Under the pieces are notes generated by a model. It did no database searches. It had not been told where the DNA came from and saw nothing but the letters and a program-made list of their open reading frames with translations. This document shows, piece after piece, positions 25,201 through 36,779 of a stretch of 64,000 nt of DNA. This DNA comes from Neoscytalidium dimidiatum. Its lineage: Eukaryota > Ascomycota > Dothideomycetes > Botryosphaeriales > Botryosphaeriaceae. Numbering within the stretch: position 1 is the stretch's first letter; each line of letters starts with the position of its first letter. The stretch lies in contig CM074695.1 of NCBI GenBank assembly GCA_037367355.1, positions 930,001-994,000 on the forward strand, given 5' to 3'. The position numbers and the translations under genes are program-made.

Positions 25201-27436
25201 TTGATAGTTGACGCCAGCGGTCCAGCGCGCGGAGAGATTCCCCATCGTACCGCAAAAAGCATGTGAGAAACCGTCCATCGATCTCCAATTCGCTACAAAT
25301 CTCATATCAGTCATTCTAAGTCTCAAAAGCATCAAAAGATTAAGGAAAATTGGCTTGCCTAATTAACCCCCCACCCCAAACAAGAGAAGATTGAACGCGC
25401 TATTTCCATTGTGCGATGCGACGAATTCATGAAGGACTTTCCGAAATAAAACATTTGCTTAACATTGCAAGAATTTTCTCGATTCTGATACATGGCTTTG
25501 AAAGGTCATGATGGGAGACTTCCCATTTGCTTGACAATAGAGATCTTGAACCAATCCGGCCACTCCCCGTCCTTTAGAAGCTGGTACTCTTCCCAAAAGC
25601 ACAAACGGCGCTAAAGGAACCCATCAAAGCCGTAGTAGAGAGGCGGCCACTTTCATCGCTTTCGTATAGCTTTGCGCACAACCTTGTCGACTGCAAAGTA
25701 AAGGGTTGTTAAGGGAGGCTGAGATACAAGACCCGTCTTTTCTTTGCCTTCAAAAAGCTCACAAAGTGCAAGGTGATGAAGTAACAAGCAATCGACTAAG
25801 CTTCGAGATAACCGTTTATCTAAAAAGGTTAGTAATGATCATAGTAAGAGGAAGGTTGGCTAGAATGCGAGGTTCCACAGATTGTGATATGAAAAAGAAA
25901 AAAAAAAGGAAAATGGGTTGGAGGTAAGAGGAAGATTATATGTTGCATGGCGTGGTCCATTCTCACAACATAGGAGTAAACGCTGCGTATTCTGATAAAG
26001 AGTACGAATTAAAGTACTAATTGCAAGGCAGAGCGCGGTCTATGAGCTTGCTTCATAGCAGCAATATCTCATCGAGTGAATGCCTTAAGCCGTTCATGGA
26101 GAGGGGTGCAACGTTAGGTTGGTATTCATATATCATTTCAAATACTGTTTTCCATCTGATTGATCTACTGGGAGTCCTACTGTGGATACATGCAGCTGCA
26201 TCATATTTTTCAGGCCATGTGTTATCGGAGAAGTTGCCTTACAAATTCAACGCATGAGAATAGCTCATGATAATGTTGCCCAGTTGCTCCACATGTCCGT
26301 TTTAGTCAGGCATGTACAAGGCTGATGTTTCTCATGTAATGCCTTACCGTTGCGGTTCCCTCTGAAATGCCTAACTGAATGGTATGCATCACGATTGTGT
26401 ACATGTCACGTTGTTTGATGAATTTAACGAACACCAACAGTTCCGAGGTGTTGGCCAAATATGTGAATGATCGTTGCTCTGGCTAAATACAACATAAGAA
26501 TGGGTTGGTTAGACGCTCTGATAAATTCGATGCCGCATGGGCAATTTAAGGTAGTGGGAGTATTGCAGGGACATTAGTGGAGCAGATCTTACTTTGATGT
26601 TGATGAATACCTATGCACAAAAGGCCCAAGCATCCCAGTAGTTTGCCGTAGCGTCTCGGAAATTGAAAGAGGTATGTTTGTGCCAGTGTTTGCAACTTTT
26701 CATACGTGCTATCCTTCACAGTCACAAGGTCGGGATGTGGTAAAGTCGTCGATCCGGGGAGCCCAGCAGCTTCTAGGTATTTTGAGCAGTTGAGATCACT
26801 GAATTTGCGTCAGCGTTTACAAGCGCCTGAGACGAGTTAAAGCAGTCTTTAATCCGCACATAGGAGCGTAGAGTCGGAACATGCACGTGTCGGTATTTTG
26901 TCCAACTGCCTGTGTTTTGACGCAGCCAATTAAGAATGCACAAAGATAGACCACAAGAATGACCAATGCTGCATTTTGTGGCATCAATAGCTACCACAAG
27001 ATGGGAACGGCATCGTCAATCTTGCATATAGTTAAGATATGTCTTCCGACTTTATTGATCCGGGTCGGTATGTCCATCTAGACCGGCATCATGGCTGTTA
27101 GCGTGAGACTTGGACAAGACAAGTTCCGAGAGATGTTTATGCTTTAGTGCTTCGACTGGAGATAAGTAAAATGGCTGATATTGGTCCTTGAGCCTATCCT
27201 TGCCCTTGCAATGGTCGAGTCGGCTCGAAGTGAAATGGAAGAGCAATCTTGATATCTTCAGCGTAGACGAGTCAGATCCGCGTCTGGGGAAAAAAGAAAA
27301 TTCGATGTGTACCAACCATCTGGCTACAAAGCCCATTTCCTCCGCGCTCCAATTGCCCTTTTCTTATACGGGCCCAGCGCCCCCTATTTTGATGCCGCAG
27401 AACGGCAGTTATCCGCAAAACGCCAGTTCAGAAGGA
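22208..27436. other. long gene-poor region, GC-rich left half, AT-rich right half
   Basis: Over 5 kb with no supported gene. From 22.3 to 23.6 kb it is GC-rich and includes a short imperfect 7-nt repeat (CTGTCTG type, 23105-23125). From about 23.7 kb it becomes AT-richer, with only short frames. Two frames near 23978-24286 (minus) and 24549-24878 (plus) look protein-like, but they lack ATG starts or partners and I do not call them genes. The sharp change of composition suggests decayed repeats, which is inference. Confidence 0.5.
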
Positions 27437-28792
27437 TTACGAAAGAAGATCCGCAACTGTCGCACACTATTAGCTTTGAAATGTGTATGTTTAAGGAGAC
27501 AGGCCTACCGTTCATGGGCATCTCGTCAATTTGGGTGGAGTAGTACACTGTAGACGTTAGCGAGTAGTCGACCAAGTTGGCATTTTAGTACGTACGTTCA
27601 ATGTCCCGCAAGATCCTCACGTCTTCGCTAGTGACAAAATTGATGGCGACACCCTTCCTGCCGAAACGTCCACTGCGGCCAATTCTGTGGATGTAATTTT
27701 CACGGTTGCTCGGGAGGTCATAGTTGATGACTAGTGACACCTGCTGTACATCAATGCCCCGAGCCCAGACATCGGTGGAGATTAGAACGCGGGAATTTCC
27801 CTGGCGGAAGTCCTGCATGATGCTGTCACGCTCCTTTTGGGGCATTTCTCCATGCATCGAAGATACAGTGAAGTTAGCTTCCCGCATCTTGTCCGTAAGC
27901 CAGTCAACCTTCCTCCTGGTGTTGCAGAAGATGACAGCTTGTGTAATAGTGAGGGTGTCGTAGAGATCGCATAAGGTATCAAACTTCCACTCCTCCTTTT
28001 CGACGGCAATAAAGTATTGTTTTAGGCCTTCAAGGGTCAACTCATCACGTTTGACAAGAATCCGAACGGGATCTGTCATGAACTTTGTAGTCATGTCCAG
28101 GACATCGTACGGGAGAGTGGCAGAGACGACGACGACCTGAGTGGCGGGAGGTAGGTAGCGGTAGACATCGTAAATTTGCTCGCGAAAACCGCGGTTTAGC
28201 AATTCGTCAGCCTCGTCCAGGACGAGCATCTTGATGTGGCGAGTGCGGAGATTTCGGCGGCGAATCATGTCGGCGACGCGGCCAGGTGTGCCGGAAACAA
28301 CATGTTGTCCATAGTCGAGCTTGCGAATGTCTTCTCCGACATTGGTGCCACCAATGCATGCGTGGCATTGTACGTTCATGTAGTCGCCGAGGGCCATGAC
28401 GACAGACTGGATTTGTGTCGCGAGTTCACGAGTCGGAGAGAGGACAAGAGCTGAGGGTCAGGTCAGCATGCAATGACCAAATGGCCAGCAGAAGGTATTC
28501 ACGCACCTTGGGTCTCGCGCACGGCCGTGTCGATGACTTGAAGAATGCTGATAGAGAAAGTGGCGGTCTTGCCGGTACCAGACTGAGCTTGGGCAATGGT
28601 ATCGCGGCCCTTGCAAATCTGCACAATGGCGCGCGACTGGACGGCAGATGGCGATTCGTAGCCGTAGGCGTAGATACCGCGCAGAAGATTCTCCTTCAAG
28701 TGCATCGCCTCGAAGGTAGGAGCCACCGTGACCTCCTTCGAGGTGGAGAACTCCATTTTTTCATCGGCGCGTCTGTCGATTCCGTCGGCCAT
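27437..28792 (-). CDS. FAL1: ATP-dependent DEAD-box RNA helicase FAL1 (eIF4A3 family)
   Basis: Four exons on the minus strand (28792-28507, 28450-27596, 27547-27509, 27456-27437) encode 399 residues, the usual length. All helicase motifs are present in order: FEAM plus the Q-motif region, AQSGTGKT (69-76), PTRELA, the GG and TPGR motifs, DEAD in [13 protein letters not shown], then ARGID and [11 protein letters not shown]. The protein ends [16 protein letters not shown], the conserved end of this family. The last two exons are tiny (13 and 6 codons), so a simple frame search misses the true C-terminus. Fungal FAL1 is needed for 40S ribosomal RNA processing, and its animal homologue eIF4A3 is the core of the exon junction complex; which role dominates in this species is not visible. 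It is transcribed divergently from the SF3a60 gene. Confidence 0.96.
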
Positions 28793-29117
28793 GGTGGGCG
28801 CTGTTGGGAGGAGGAACGGTTGCGGAGAGGCGGATGGGTGGAAAGTGTTTGCGGCCTGAGCGCGGCGGCGGCGGCGGCGGTGGTGAAGTTTCCGGGGAGC
28901 TGCGCGGAGCTCTTAGCGCGAGAAAGGCTTGGCATTCGTCGCGTCAACTGTACCTAGAAGACATTCTTGCCCGCGACACCGCCGACGCCGCCGCCGCCGC
29001 AGCCTCGACTTCTCCTCCACACCCTCGCGCTTGATCCAGCCTTGTAGATTCACGACAATCACCAATTACTCTACATCCAACAACCACTCTGACTAGCGCG
29101 CAGCCTCGACCGCCGCC
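28793..29117. promoter_or_regulatory. Shared divergent promoter of FAL1 and SF3a60 genes
   Basis: Only 325 nt separate the two start codons. The interval has GC-rich runs of CGG and GCC triplets and no TATA box. It must serve both transcripts. Confidence 0.65.
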
Positions 29118-30694
29118 ATGAGCATCCTCCTCGAGGAGCAGCGGCTGCTGCATGAGGACATCGAGCGCCTTGAACAGGCGACCGCCGAGCGTCTTCTTGA
29201 GGAACCTAAGCATGTGAGTTCCCCAAGCCGCTAATACTAGCTTTGAGGAAGAAAATCGTTCTGATAGATCCTGAAATGTAGCCGAGAGACCTGCTTCGCC
29301 GCAATCATCAAATCGCCAACTTCCTTGGCCGCATCCAGAGCCAGTCCAAACGCCTTCTAGATATCTACGCCGATGTTGATGGTGAGCGGACTCGCCAGAT
29401 CCAGGCCATTTCGACAGGCGATATCTTCGAGGAATTCTACAAAGAGTATAAGGAAATCAAGAACCATCACAAGGAGTATCCGAACGAGACGGTGGATAAT
29501 CTGGAGCGCGCATACAAGCGTCGCCCCGGCGAGCCTGAGCCCATGGTGCCCAATATAGAGGCCATGTTCACGGGCGAAGAGGGATTCGGACGCTTCTTCG
29601 ACATGACTACCTTGCACGACGCCTACAACAACTTGCCGGGCAATAAGAACGCCCGCCACATCAGTTACCTCCAGTATCTAGACTCGTTCGACCAGTTCGC
29701 CCAGATGAAGCGTCCTAACAAGATGACAGATGCCTACTTCCGCTACCTCGGCGAACTGGCCTCGTATCTTGAGGACTTCATGAGGAAGACGAGGCCGCTA
29801 GAGGATTTGGACAGCTTGTTCGCTACGTTCGATGCTGAGTTTGAGAAGGCTTGGGAGGCAGGAACCCTCGAGGACTGGAAGGATGAGGCTGAAGCTAAGC
29901 GTGCCACTGCTGGCCCCGCTACAGAGGGATCCGGCTCGGGTTTCTGGTGTGCTGACTGCCAGAAGGAGTTTCAGGAGCATACTTACCAGGGCCATCTCTC
30001 CGGAAAGAAGCATAAGAGAAATGCCGAGGCTCGGGCTGCGAGGGGCGCGATGGATTCCACTGACCAGCCTGTGTCGAATGGTAGCAAGCACAATGCTCAG
30101 CGTCTCCAAGAACGCGCCGTTGCTGAGCGCGAGTTCCGCATTAAGAAGTTGGCGGCTGCTATGAAGACGCAGCGTAGCGATACTCACGTTAACGTTGAAC
30201 GTAGGCAAGGCATGACAGAGCGCGAGCGTCAGCAGGAGCTTGATGCTCTGTACGCTGAGGGCGACGCGGAGGTCGAAGAGGGCAATGGCGAAGAAGAAGG
30301 CGAAGAGGACAAAATCTACAACCCGCTCAAGCTGCCTCTTGCCTGGGATGGCAAGCCGATTCCGTTCTGGTTGTATAAGCTCCACGGTTTAGGCGTTGAA
30401 TTCCCCTGCGAGATCTGCGGCAATTTCGTCTACATGGGACGTCGCGCTTTCGACAAGCACTTCACCGAGGGCCGCCACCTGTACGGCCTGAAGTGTCTTG
30501 GCATCACCAAAGATACTGGCCTCTTCAGGGAGATCACAGGGATCCAGGACGCCATCAACCTGCACAAGAAGATTGAGGGTGACAAGAAGAAGCAGAAGCA
30601 AGCACAAGAGAACGTGGTGCAGATGGAGGATGCGGACGGCAACGTGATGCCGGAGAAGGTGTACTATGATCTTCAGAAGCAGGGCTTGCTATGA
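29118..30694 (+). CDS. Splicing factor 3a subunit 3 (SF3a60/Prp9 homologue)
   Basis: Two exons (29118-29213 and 29282-30694) encode 502 residues, the same size as human SF3a60. The N-terminus starts with the helical LLEEQRLLHEDIERLE segment. The middle has the EEFYKEYKEIK and EGFGRFFDM blocks. Two zinc fingers are visible: FWCADCQKEF...H-x5-H around residue 270, and the C-terminal FPCEICGNFVYMGRRAF...H-x5-H of the Prp9/Prp11 type. SF3a60 belongs to the U2 snRNP and helps it dock on the branch point; it acts in the nucleus. Acidic runs (EEGNGEEEGEED) separate the fingers. Orthology is clear from motif order and length. Confidence 0.96.
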
Positions 30695-33600
30695 AGTGGC
30701 CGCGAAGAGATGGTCCTGTTAAGATGGTCGAATTTCGCAGAGGCGCTGGGTTGAGTCACCATCGTCTCAGGAAGCGGCTATCAGACACAGGCTTTGCGCC
30801 ATTGGGATGTTGGACATTATTGGCTCTGCATTATTGCGGCAGTTCCGCGGGGAAATCGTGCAAAGCGCTCATTCAACAGTCCCGTCCTCTCCAGCGACCA
30901 AGGTTTTATCATCGTGCTGGTCTATATCATGCGTGCTTGGGTAGGGAGAACGGGTGGTAACGGCGTTGCAGGAGAAAAAAAGGGGGAGGGCGATATCCAC
31001 AAAGGGTTTTCAAGCGGTAGTCCTTAGACAGAAGCCTTGCCTCGGAATACGGCTCACCGCTGGCAACGGTGGGTAGGCCTGGGATAGTCTGGCTGATCAA
31101 TCAATCGGTTGCATCACGGTCACATATGTATGGTATGCTGTGCTCTCTTATCGTGGCCAAAGTGATTAGATAGCGTGCGCGCTGGGCCGTGATACAGGAA
31201 CGTTTTGGATAGAATGGACTAGAGGTGCAGCCTGCACGAGAGCTACCAGAAGGCTTCCGCAAGCGGCTACGGCATGCCCTAGAAGGGCGATAGATGCGTG
31301 AGGGGTGCGATAGAAGTAGAAGAGGCGGCTCGGGGGGGCGTTAGGGTGGTGCAAGGCTGTTCCTTGCTTGACGGCGTTTCAGCAGTTGCATACCAAGCTT
31401 TCCGCCCGAAACAGGCGCTCTTCTGCAGCGGAGAGGGATGGCGGATGCGGGCTGACGGGTATGATGTCTTTGGCCAGTGATCGACAGGTACGGTTATGCA
31501 TGGAGGGCGCGGTGTCAGCAGTGTCTGGGAGATGTGCAGGGCAAGAGGCTGGCGTTGCTCAAGATTCCGGGCGGAGCGACTTCAGCTGGCGGCGCTTGGG
31601 CAACGAGGCATGCACCCAAGGCGCCCGCCTCTTGCAAGGAGCAGCACGGCGGTGCGTGATTGCTCGGGTTTTGCGTCGGCGATGGCAAACATAGAACAGA
31701 CAAGATTCCCCGCACCGGCACCCGGGCTGGCGGCGACTCCTGACACCCATGGACGTTTCGGCTAGACCAAGAAGCCAGTGAGGCCCTCCCGATCCCGGTC
31801 TGCAGGCGACCTGCGCCTCACTGTTCCTGCTGCTGGTCCCGCCGGCGGCTCTTCTGCTCGAGGCCAGGTACAGCTGGTGCACCGCGGACCGGCGGATTGC
31901 GAGCGGTTGCCGGCGCGTATTGCATGTACGTAGTGTTCACAGTGTACAACTGGGCGCCCTACTGACAGGCCTGCTGCTGCTGCTCTCCCTCCGCGCTGGC
32001 TGTGCGTGACCCCTGAGTTATGAGAGGCGGGCGGCCCTGCGAGATGGCATGTTGGTGTGTCCGAGGAGAACAATGCGCTCGAGTCGGTCAGTCAGGCCGG
32101 AGCGCTTGAGCGCTTGCGCCGTGGCCAGCAAATGGGCGGCGCAGGCGAGAAGGAAATTCAGCTCGTCCCACAACGCGCTGGACAAATCCCACGAGTGCCA
32201 CCGCCCACGGACGGGCCAAGGACCCACGCGCCCCGGCTCCGACCGCGTCGCCGCGCGGGAAGGCCTCTCGCTGGGTGGGCGGCGGCAGGGCGGGAGGAGC
32301 AAACGCTGCTGCGCTGTGAGTGGCCGGCAGTTTTATATGACCGTGACGACCTCACCGCGCTCCCGAGAACCAAGCTTTTCTGCGCAGCCCGTGAAACGGC
32401 AGCCACCTCGACCTCCCCGAGAGCGCGGCCCTGCGCCTGATGTGTCGCCAGGCCGGAGGGTGGCTCCATCAGTTACGTATGCCTCGCTCCTGGCCATATT
32501 ACTGCCGGTCTCCTCGCAGCGCGCGCTGGCGGCGGCGCCGGCGCCAGCGACAGCACTGCCCCAGCTCCTGACCCGAGTGAGCCTCTGCTCGCGCTGCGCG
32601 AGATGAAGGCGCTGATCGTGAGTCAGGCAGGCGGCTCTTGAACACACACAAATTCTACCTATGGCGACCTGCTCGAATAGGAGGAGGCCATTAAGGCTAG
32701 CTAGGAGGCGCCGGCGCAGACCACCAAGACGGGAGATGGAGGACAGCGCCAACGCCTCGGTTCACGATGCTGCCCGCCCACCGCTCCACTCCTCATCCTC
32801 CTCCTCTTCCAACCCAGCAGCGCGCATGCCACCAGCAATCGACCCTCAGCCGCTCCCGCTCCCGCGCCTGCAGCGCAGCCTGCCCGCCGGCCGCCGGTAG
32901 CGACTGACGCAGGCCCGGCCAAGAACCCAAGAGCCCAAGCCGATTGGTGTATCCTCAGCGTTTCAGAACGCAGAGCAAACGAGGATTTGCACGCTGGCGC
33001 CGGGATGACGCACCTGGGCAGGGCAGGAATGTCTTAGGCCCTGTCCGCCGCCTATCTGTGCGCCGTGTGTCAGGGAGATTCCAGTGGGGATCCATCGTGT
33101 CTCAGGTCAACGTGTACCCCCCATGTTTTCCCTGGCCTGAAAAGAACATTCCTTATCCCCATCGTGAATTTTTCTTGTCTACCGCTGCGCTCGCGCTTCC
33201 TCTCCTTGCCGCTCCCCGCGTCCTGTCGCTCCTTTGCCTGCTGACCCGCGCCGCTCGTTCGCCGTAAAAGCATCATTTCCACGTTCCCTACCCTTCACCC
33301 GGCCCAGCGCCCTTCCTTTCCCTGGACATATCCTCTTGCGAGCCCGAGCAATATCAATTGTCCCCGGTGGATTCCAGCACGGGCGCCCGCGAAAGCAATC
33401 AATTTGACGTAAAGGAGAAGGCCTTCACCGCGCAGGGTTGTCTTTAAAGAGCCGAATCAGGGTGCGTAGGGCTGAGCAGCGATCCATCACCACACCTATC
33501 CAGCCAAAAGGTTACGGCCGTCCGTATTCCGCGCGCGAATTACGCTGCTGTTCCCCGAGGCGGTGCACCACTCGAGCAGTTGACTGCCAGAACCGTGCGT

Positions 33601-33787
33601 TGTTCGCGATAAACACACTTCTACTCCACCGACACCTCGTCTCTTCTCCGCCACCCTCGACCAACCCTCTCCGCTCCTTTACAGGCCTTCCCTTCGTTTC
33701 CGCCCTTCCGACCCGGCCAAGCTCCTCTCGGTCCGGCCTTGCCTCTTCCTCTTCGACCTTCCGACTTGCGAGCTCCACACTCTCACC
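30695..33787. other. long intergenic region, no gene supported
   Basis: 3.1 kb, GC-rich towards the right. Overlapping frames of 60-185 codons lack domains and are probably composition artefacts. The CT-rich stretch just before 33788 looks like the promoter and leader of the DUF1996 gene. Confidence 0.5.
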
Positions 33788-35365
33788 ATGGTCAAGTCCT
33801 CCGACCTTTTCCCTCTCCTCGCCCTTAGCGGCGCCGCCAACGCCTTTTGGCGCATGCCCTGCCGTGGCCGCACCGGTCTTGCCCGCATCGACCCTATCGT
33901 CGACACCGGTGTCGTCTCCAGCCACGCCCACGCCATTCATGGCGGTAGCAACTTCGGCATGAGCATCGGCTACGCCGACCTGATCGAGTCCAGCTGCACC
34001 TCTTGCCAGGCCACCCAGGACAAGTCTGCTTACTGGTAATTCTCTGCGCCTTCATTCGTCTGGCGACAGTCCGTAGCTGACTCGAGATCTTTTTTCCTCC
34101 TAGGACTCCCTCTCTCCACTTCCTCTACTCTAACGGCACTCAAGTCGTTGTCCCGCAGGTGGGCGGCATGCTTGCGTAAGTGCACCGACGAGACTTTCGC
34201 GTATAGCAAACCTAATCTATCATACAGCTACTACCTTCTGTATGGAGACAACGTCAAGGCCTTCCCCAAGGGCTTCCGCATGCTCGCCGGTGACATGCGC
34301 CAGCGCAACTTCACTCTGCCCGTTCCCGACCCGGAGAAGCCCTGGACTGGCGAGGACGCTACTCAGAAGGCTCTTGCGCAGAAGGCCATCGGCTTCAACT
34401 GCCTCCACTACAATGTCAACCCCCCGGAGGCCACTCTCTACCGCCACTTCCTTCCGGACAAGTCGTTCCTCGACGAGAACTGCTCCGACGGTCTTCGTCT
34501 CGAAGTCATGTTCCCTTCCTGCTGGAACGGCAAGGATCTCGACTCTGACAACCACAGGGACCACATGGCCTACCCTGACCAGACCATCACCGGCACCTGC
34601 CCTGAGGGCTTCGACACCCGCTTGGTCTCGCTGATGTATGAGACCATCTGGGCTACTAACAACTTCAAGGGAGAAGACGGAGAATTCGTCCTGTCGTACG
34701 GCGATCCTACCGGTTACGGATACCACGGTGACTTCATGTCCGGTTGGGATGAGGACTTCCTCCAGCAGGCCGTCGACACCTGCACCAACGAGAGCGGCAG
34801 GGTCGAAGACTGTGCGCTCTTTAACCTGCAGTCGGAGGACGACATGTTGAGTTGCAAGTTCCCCGTGCCCGAAGTGTTGGAGAACGAGAACTGCGCCGGT
34901 CCAGCCGACGGCCTCTGCGGCAACGTCCCCATCCAGTATGGCCCGGAATATGCCTCGACCCAGGCCGCTCAGACGTCCCCGGCGCCCATCTCGACCACGA
35001 GCCACGCCAGCACGCCGCTCGTGCCCACTCTGTCTTATTCGACCGGTCGCGAGTCCTTCGCTTCTGACCAGTACGGCGGCGGCGTCACTGTCAATAAGGT
35101 GGCTGGCGCTGCAACTGCGACTCCCTCGACCATTGCTTTCCCCGCAACCACTCCTGCTCCGAGCTATCCCAACGGCGACGAGGATGGCGAGATCATCTCG
35201 ACCACGACCTACACCAGCAACGGCGCCGTGTACGAGGTTGCGATTGAGGAGGAGATCGTCTACGTTACCGCCACAGGTGCGGCGCCGACTGCTGCGGCGA
35301 AGCACAAGCGCCACATGCACCACGGTCACCACCACAACCGCCGCGAGCACGGCCTCCTTGCGTAA
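33788..35365 (+). CDS. Secreted DUF1996-family protein with His-rich tail
   Basis: Three exons (33788-34035, 34104-34175, 34228-35365) encode 485 residues. Residues 1-19 form a signal peptide ending in the small residues ANA. The rest matches the fungal DUF1996 family: FWRMPCRGRTGLARIDPI, SSHAHAIHGG, then a Cys-containing core with NFGMSIGYADL, GFNCLHYN, FPSCWNGKDLDSDNHRDHMAYP and CPEGFDTRLVSL. After residue 350 comes a Thr/Ser/Pro-rich, probably glycosylated, linker. The final 25 residues are unusually rich in His with basic residues (RHMHHGHHHNRREHG). The family is secreted and widespread in fungi, and its biochemical function is unknown. The short second exon has 24 codons. Confidence 0.9.
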
Positions 35366-36779
35366 AGGGTGTTGGACTCGACGAACGCAGTACCGGCATT
35401 TGGAGAGGTGTTCCGGGCATGGTGTGTGCTTCTTTTGATTATTCATGCGGAACGAAAAGAAGAGGGATAGGCTTGGTGTTTTGACTCTTTACTATAACCC
35501 CCCCTTTTTTCGTTTTTGCAATTTTTACTCTTCCGCGTATATCAGACCGCTCGTCCTTGCGTTGGGTCGGGCTGTGCCTGACTTGACGACGACGTACATT
35601 CGCGCTGTATAAATTTCTTCTCCGTGGTTTTCAAACAAGTTTGCAATCTGCATCACATCGGAAGGGCTCTTGCCAGCTCGGCGCTGGTGTAGCTAGCTTA
35701 GCGACACTTTAACGATGATTATGCTTGACTATGTCTCGTTTCGTTTCGATGACTGTTATCCCTGATCGCTGACGGAAACACTACGATAAATAATGAGCCC
35801 TTCGGCCCGCAGGACGTCGACAGTCAAATGCTGGCAATAGAAAGGCCATCTACCGTCGTGTCTCAGACAATTAAGGCAGTCGTCGAAATATTTTTTGTGG
35901 GAGGAACTAACAACGAATCCTAAGGCAGTCGCGTTGTAGTAGCTAGCACAAGAATAAACCCTTCACCATGCTGCACGAGGCTACTTGTGATAAACCACCC
36001 TCTGAAGCAGAGAGTTATGGATTTATAAAGTAGTTACCCGGACCTATATTTCACCGATTTCCCACATCCAGACGCTTATGTTGACTGTCCGCGCAAGGTC
36101 TAATACGATTTGAGGGATAATTTTCGCTACTACTCGCTACAGCTTTACATTTTAACGTGTAGTTAGGAGGAATGGCAGCCTTAAGTCAAAAGAAACGCCG
36201 GCGCAATCTTTTGTCTTTGCGTCATAAGATCGGCTCACTGCCTTGAGCATCTGGAGCCTGTCAACTTCTACACTGACAACAAAGCGTGCTTTGTTGTTTC
36301 TATCGTAGAGACTCTTCACACTGTGCGAAAGGGCTACTACTCACATCGGAAGAGAATCGGAACGGCCCTCTATAGCTAAACGTGCCCGACCACTTAAGAT
36401 AGTTATGTCCAAAGGCTAGTTTCGATTCCCTCTGTGCCTTTTGTTAGTGTTATTTAGCTCAAAATCAATCTTGTCACCCAAGAAGAGAGCCTTGCTCTCA
36501 TCACGTTTCTGCTTTAATCTTAGTTTGGCATTCTCACGCTCCTTGAATTCGGCAGAGGGAGTCTGCATATTAGTCATTAAGTGCCATGCTACAAACTCTT
36601 TCAAGCAGTCTATTCAACTTTTCCTGCCGAGCAAAGCTTGTGCGAAACGAAGTGAAAAAACCGGATAAGAACATGGAAAAAGAGTGGTAATGCGGTATAA
36701 TAGGACATTGTGAAATCAAATCACCAGCCCAGTAAACCAGGCGACCTGCCTCTGTGCAGACTTTGATATCCCGTCTTGT
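35366..36779. other. intergenic region, AT-richer, no gene
   Basis: 1.4 kb between the DUF1996 gene and the convergent BCS1-like gene. It contains a run of Cs followed by Ts near 35500 and no supported frame. Confidence 0.5.

Noticed and set aside
34220..35446. A 408-codon open frame antisense to the DUF1996 gene
   Set aside because: It mirrors the third exon exactly, is Val/Ala/Arg-rich and lacks domains. The sense strand has introns, a signal peptide and family motifs.
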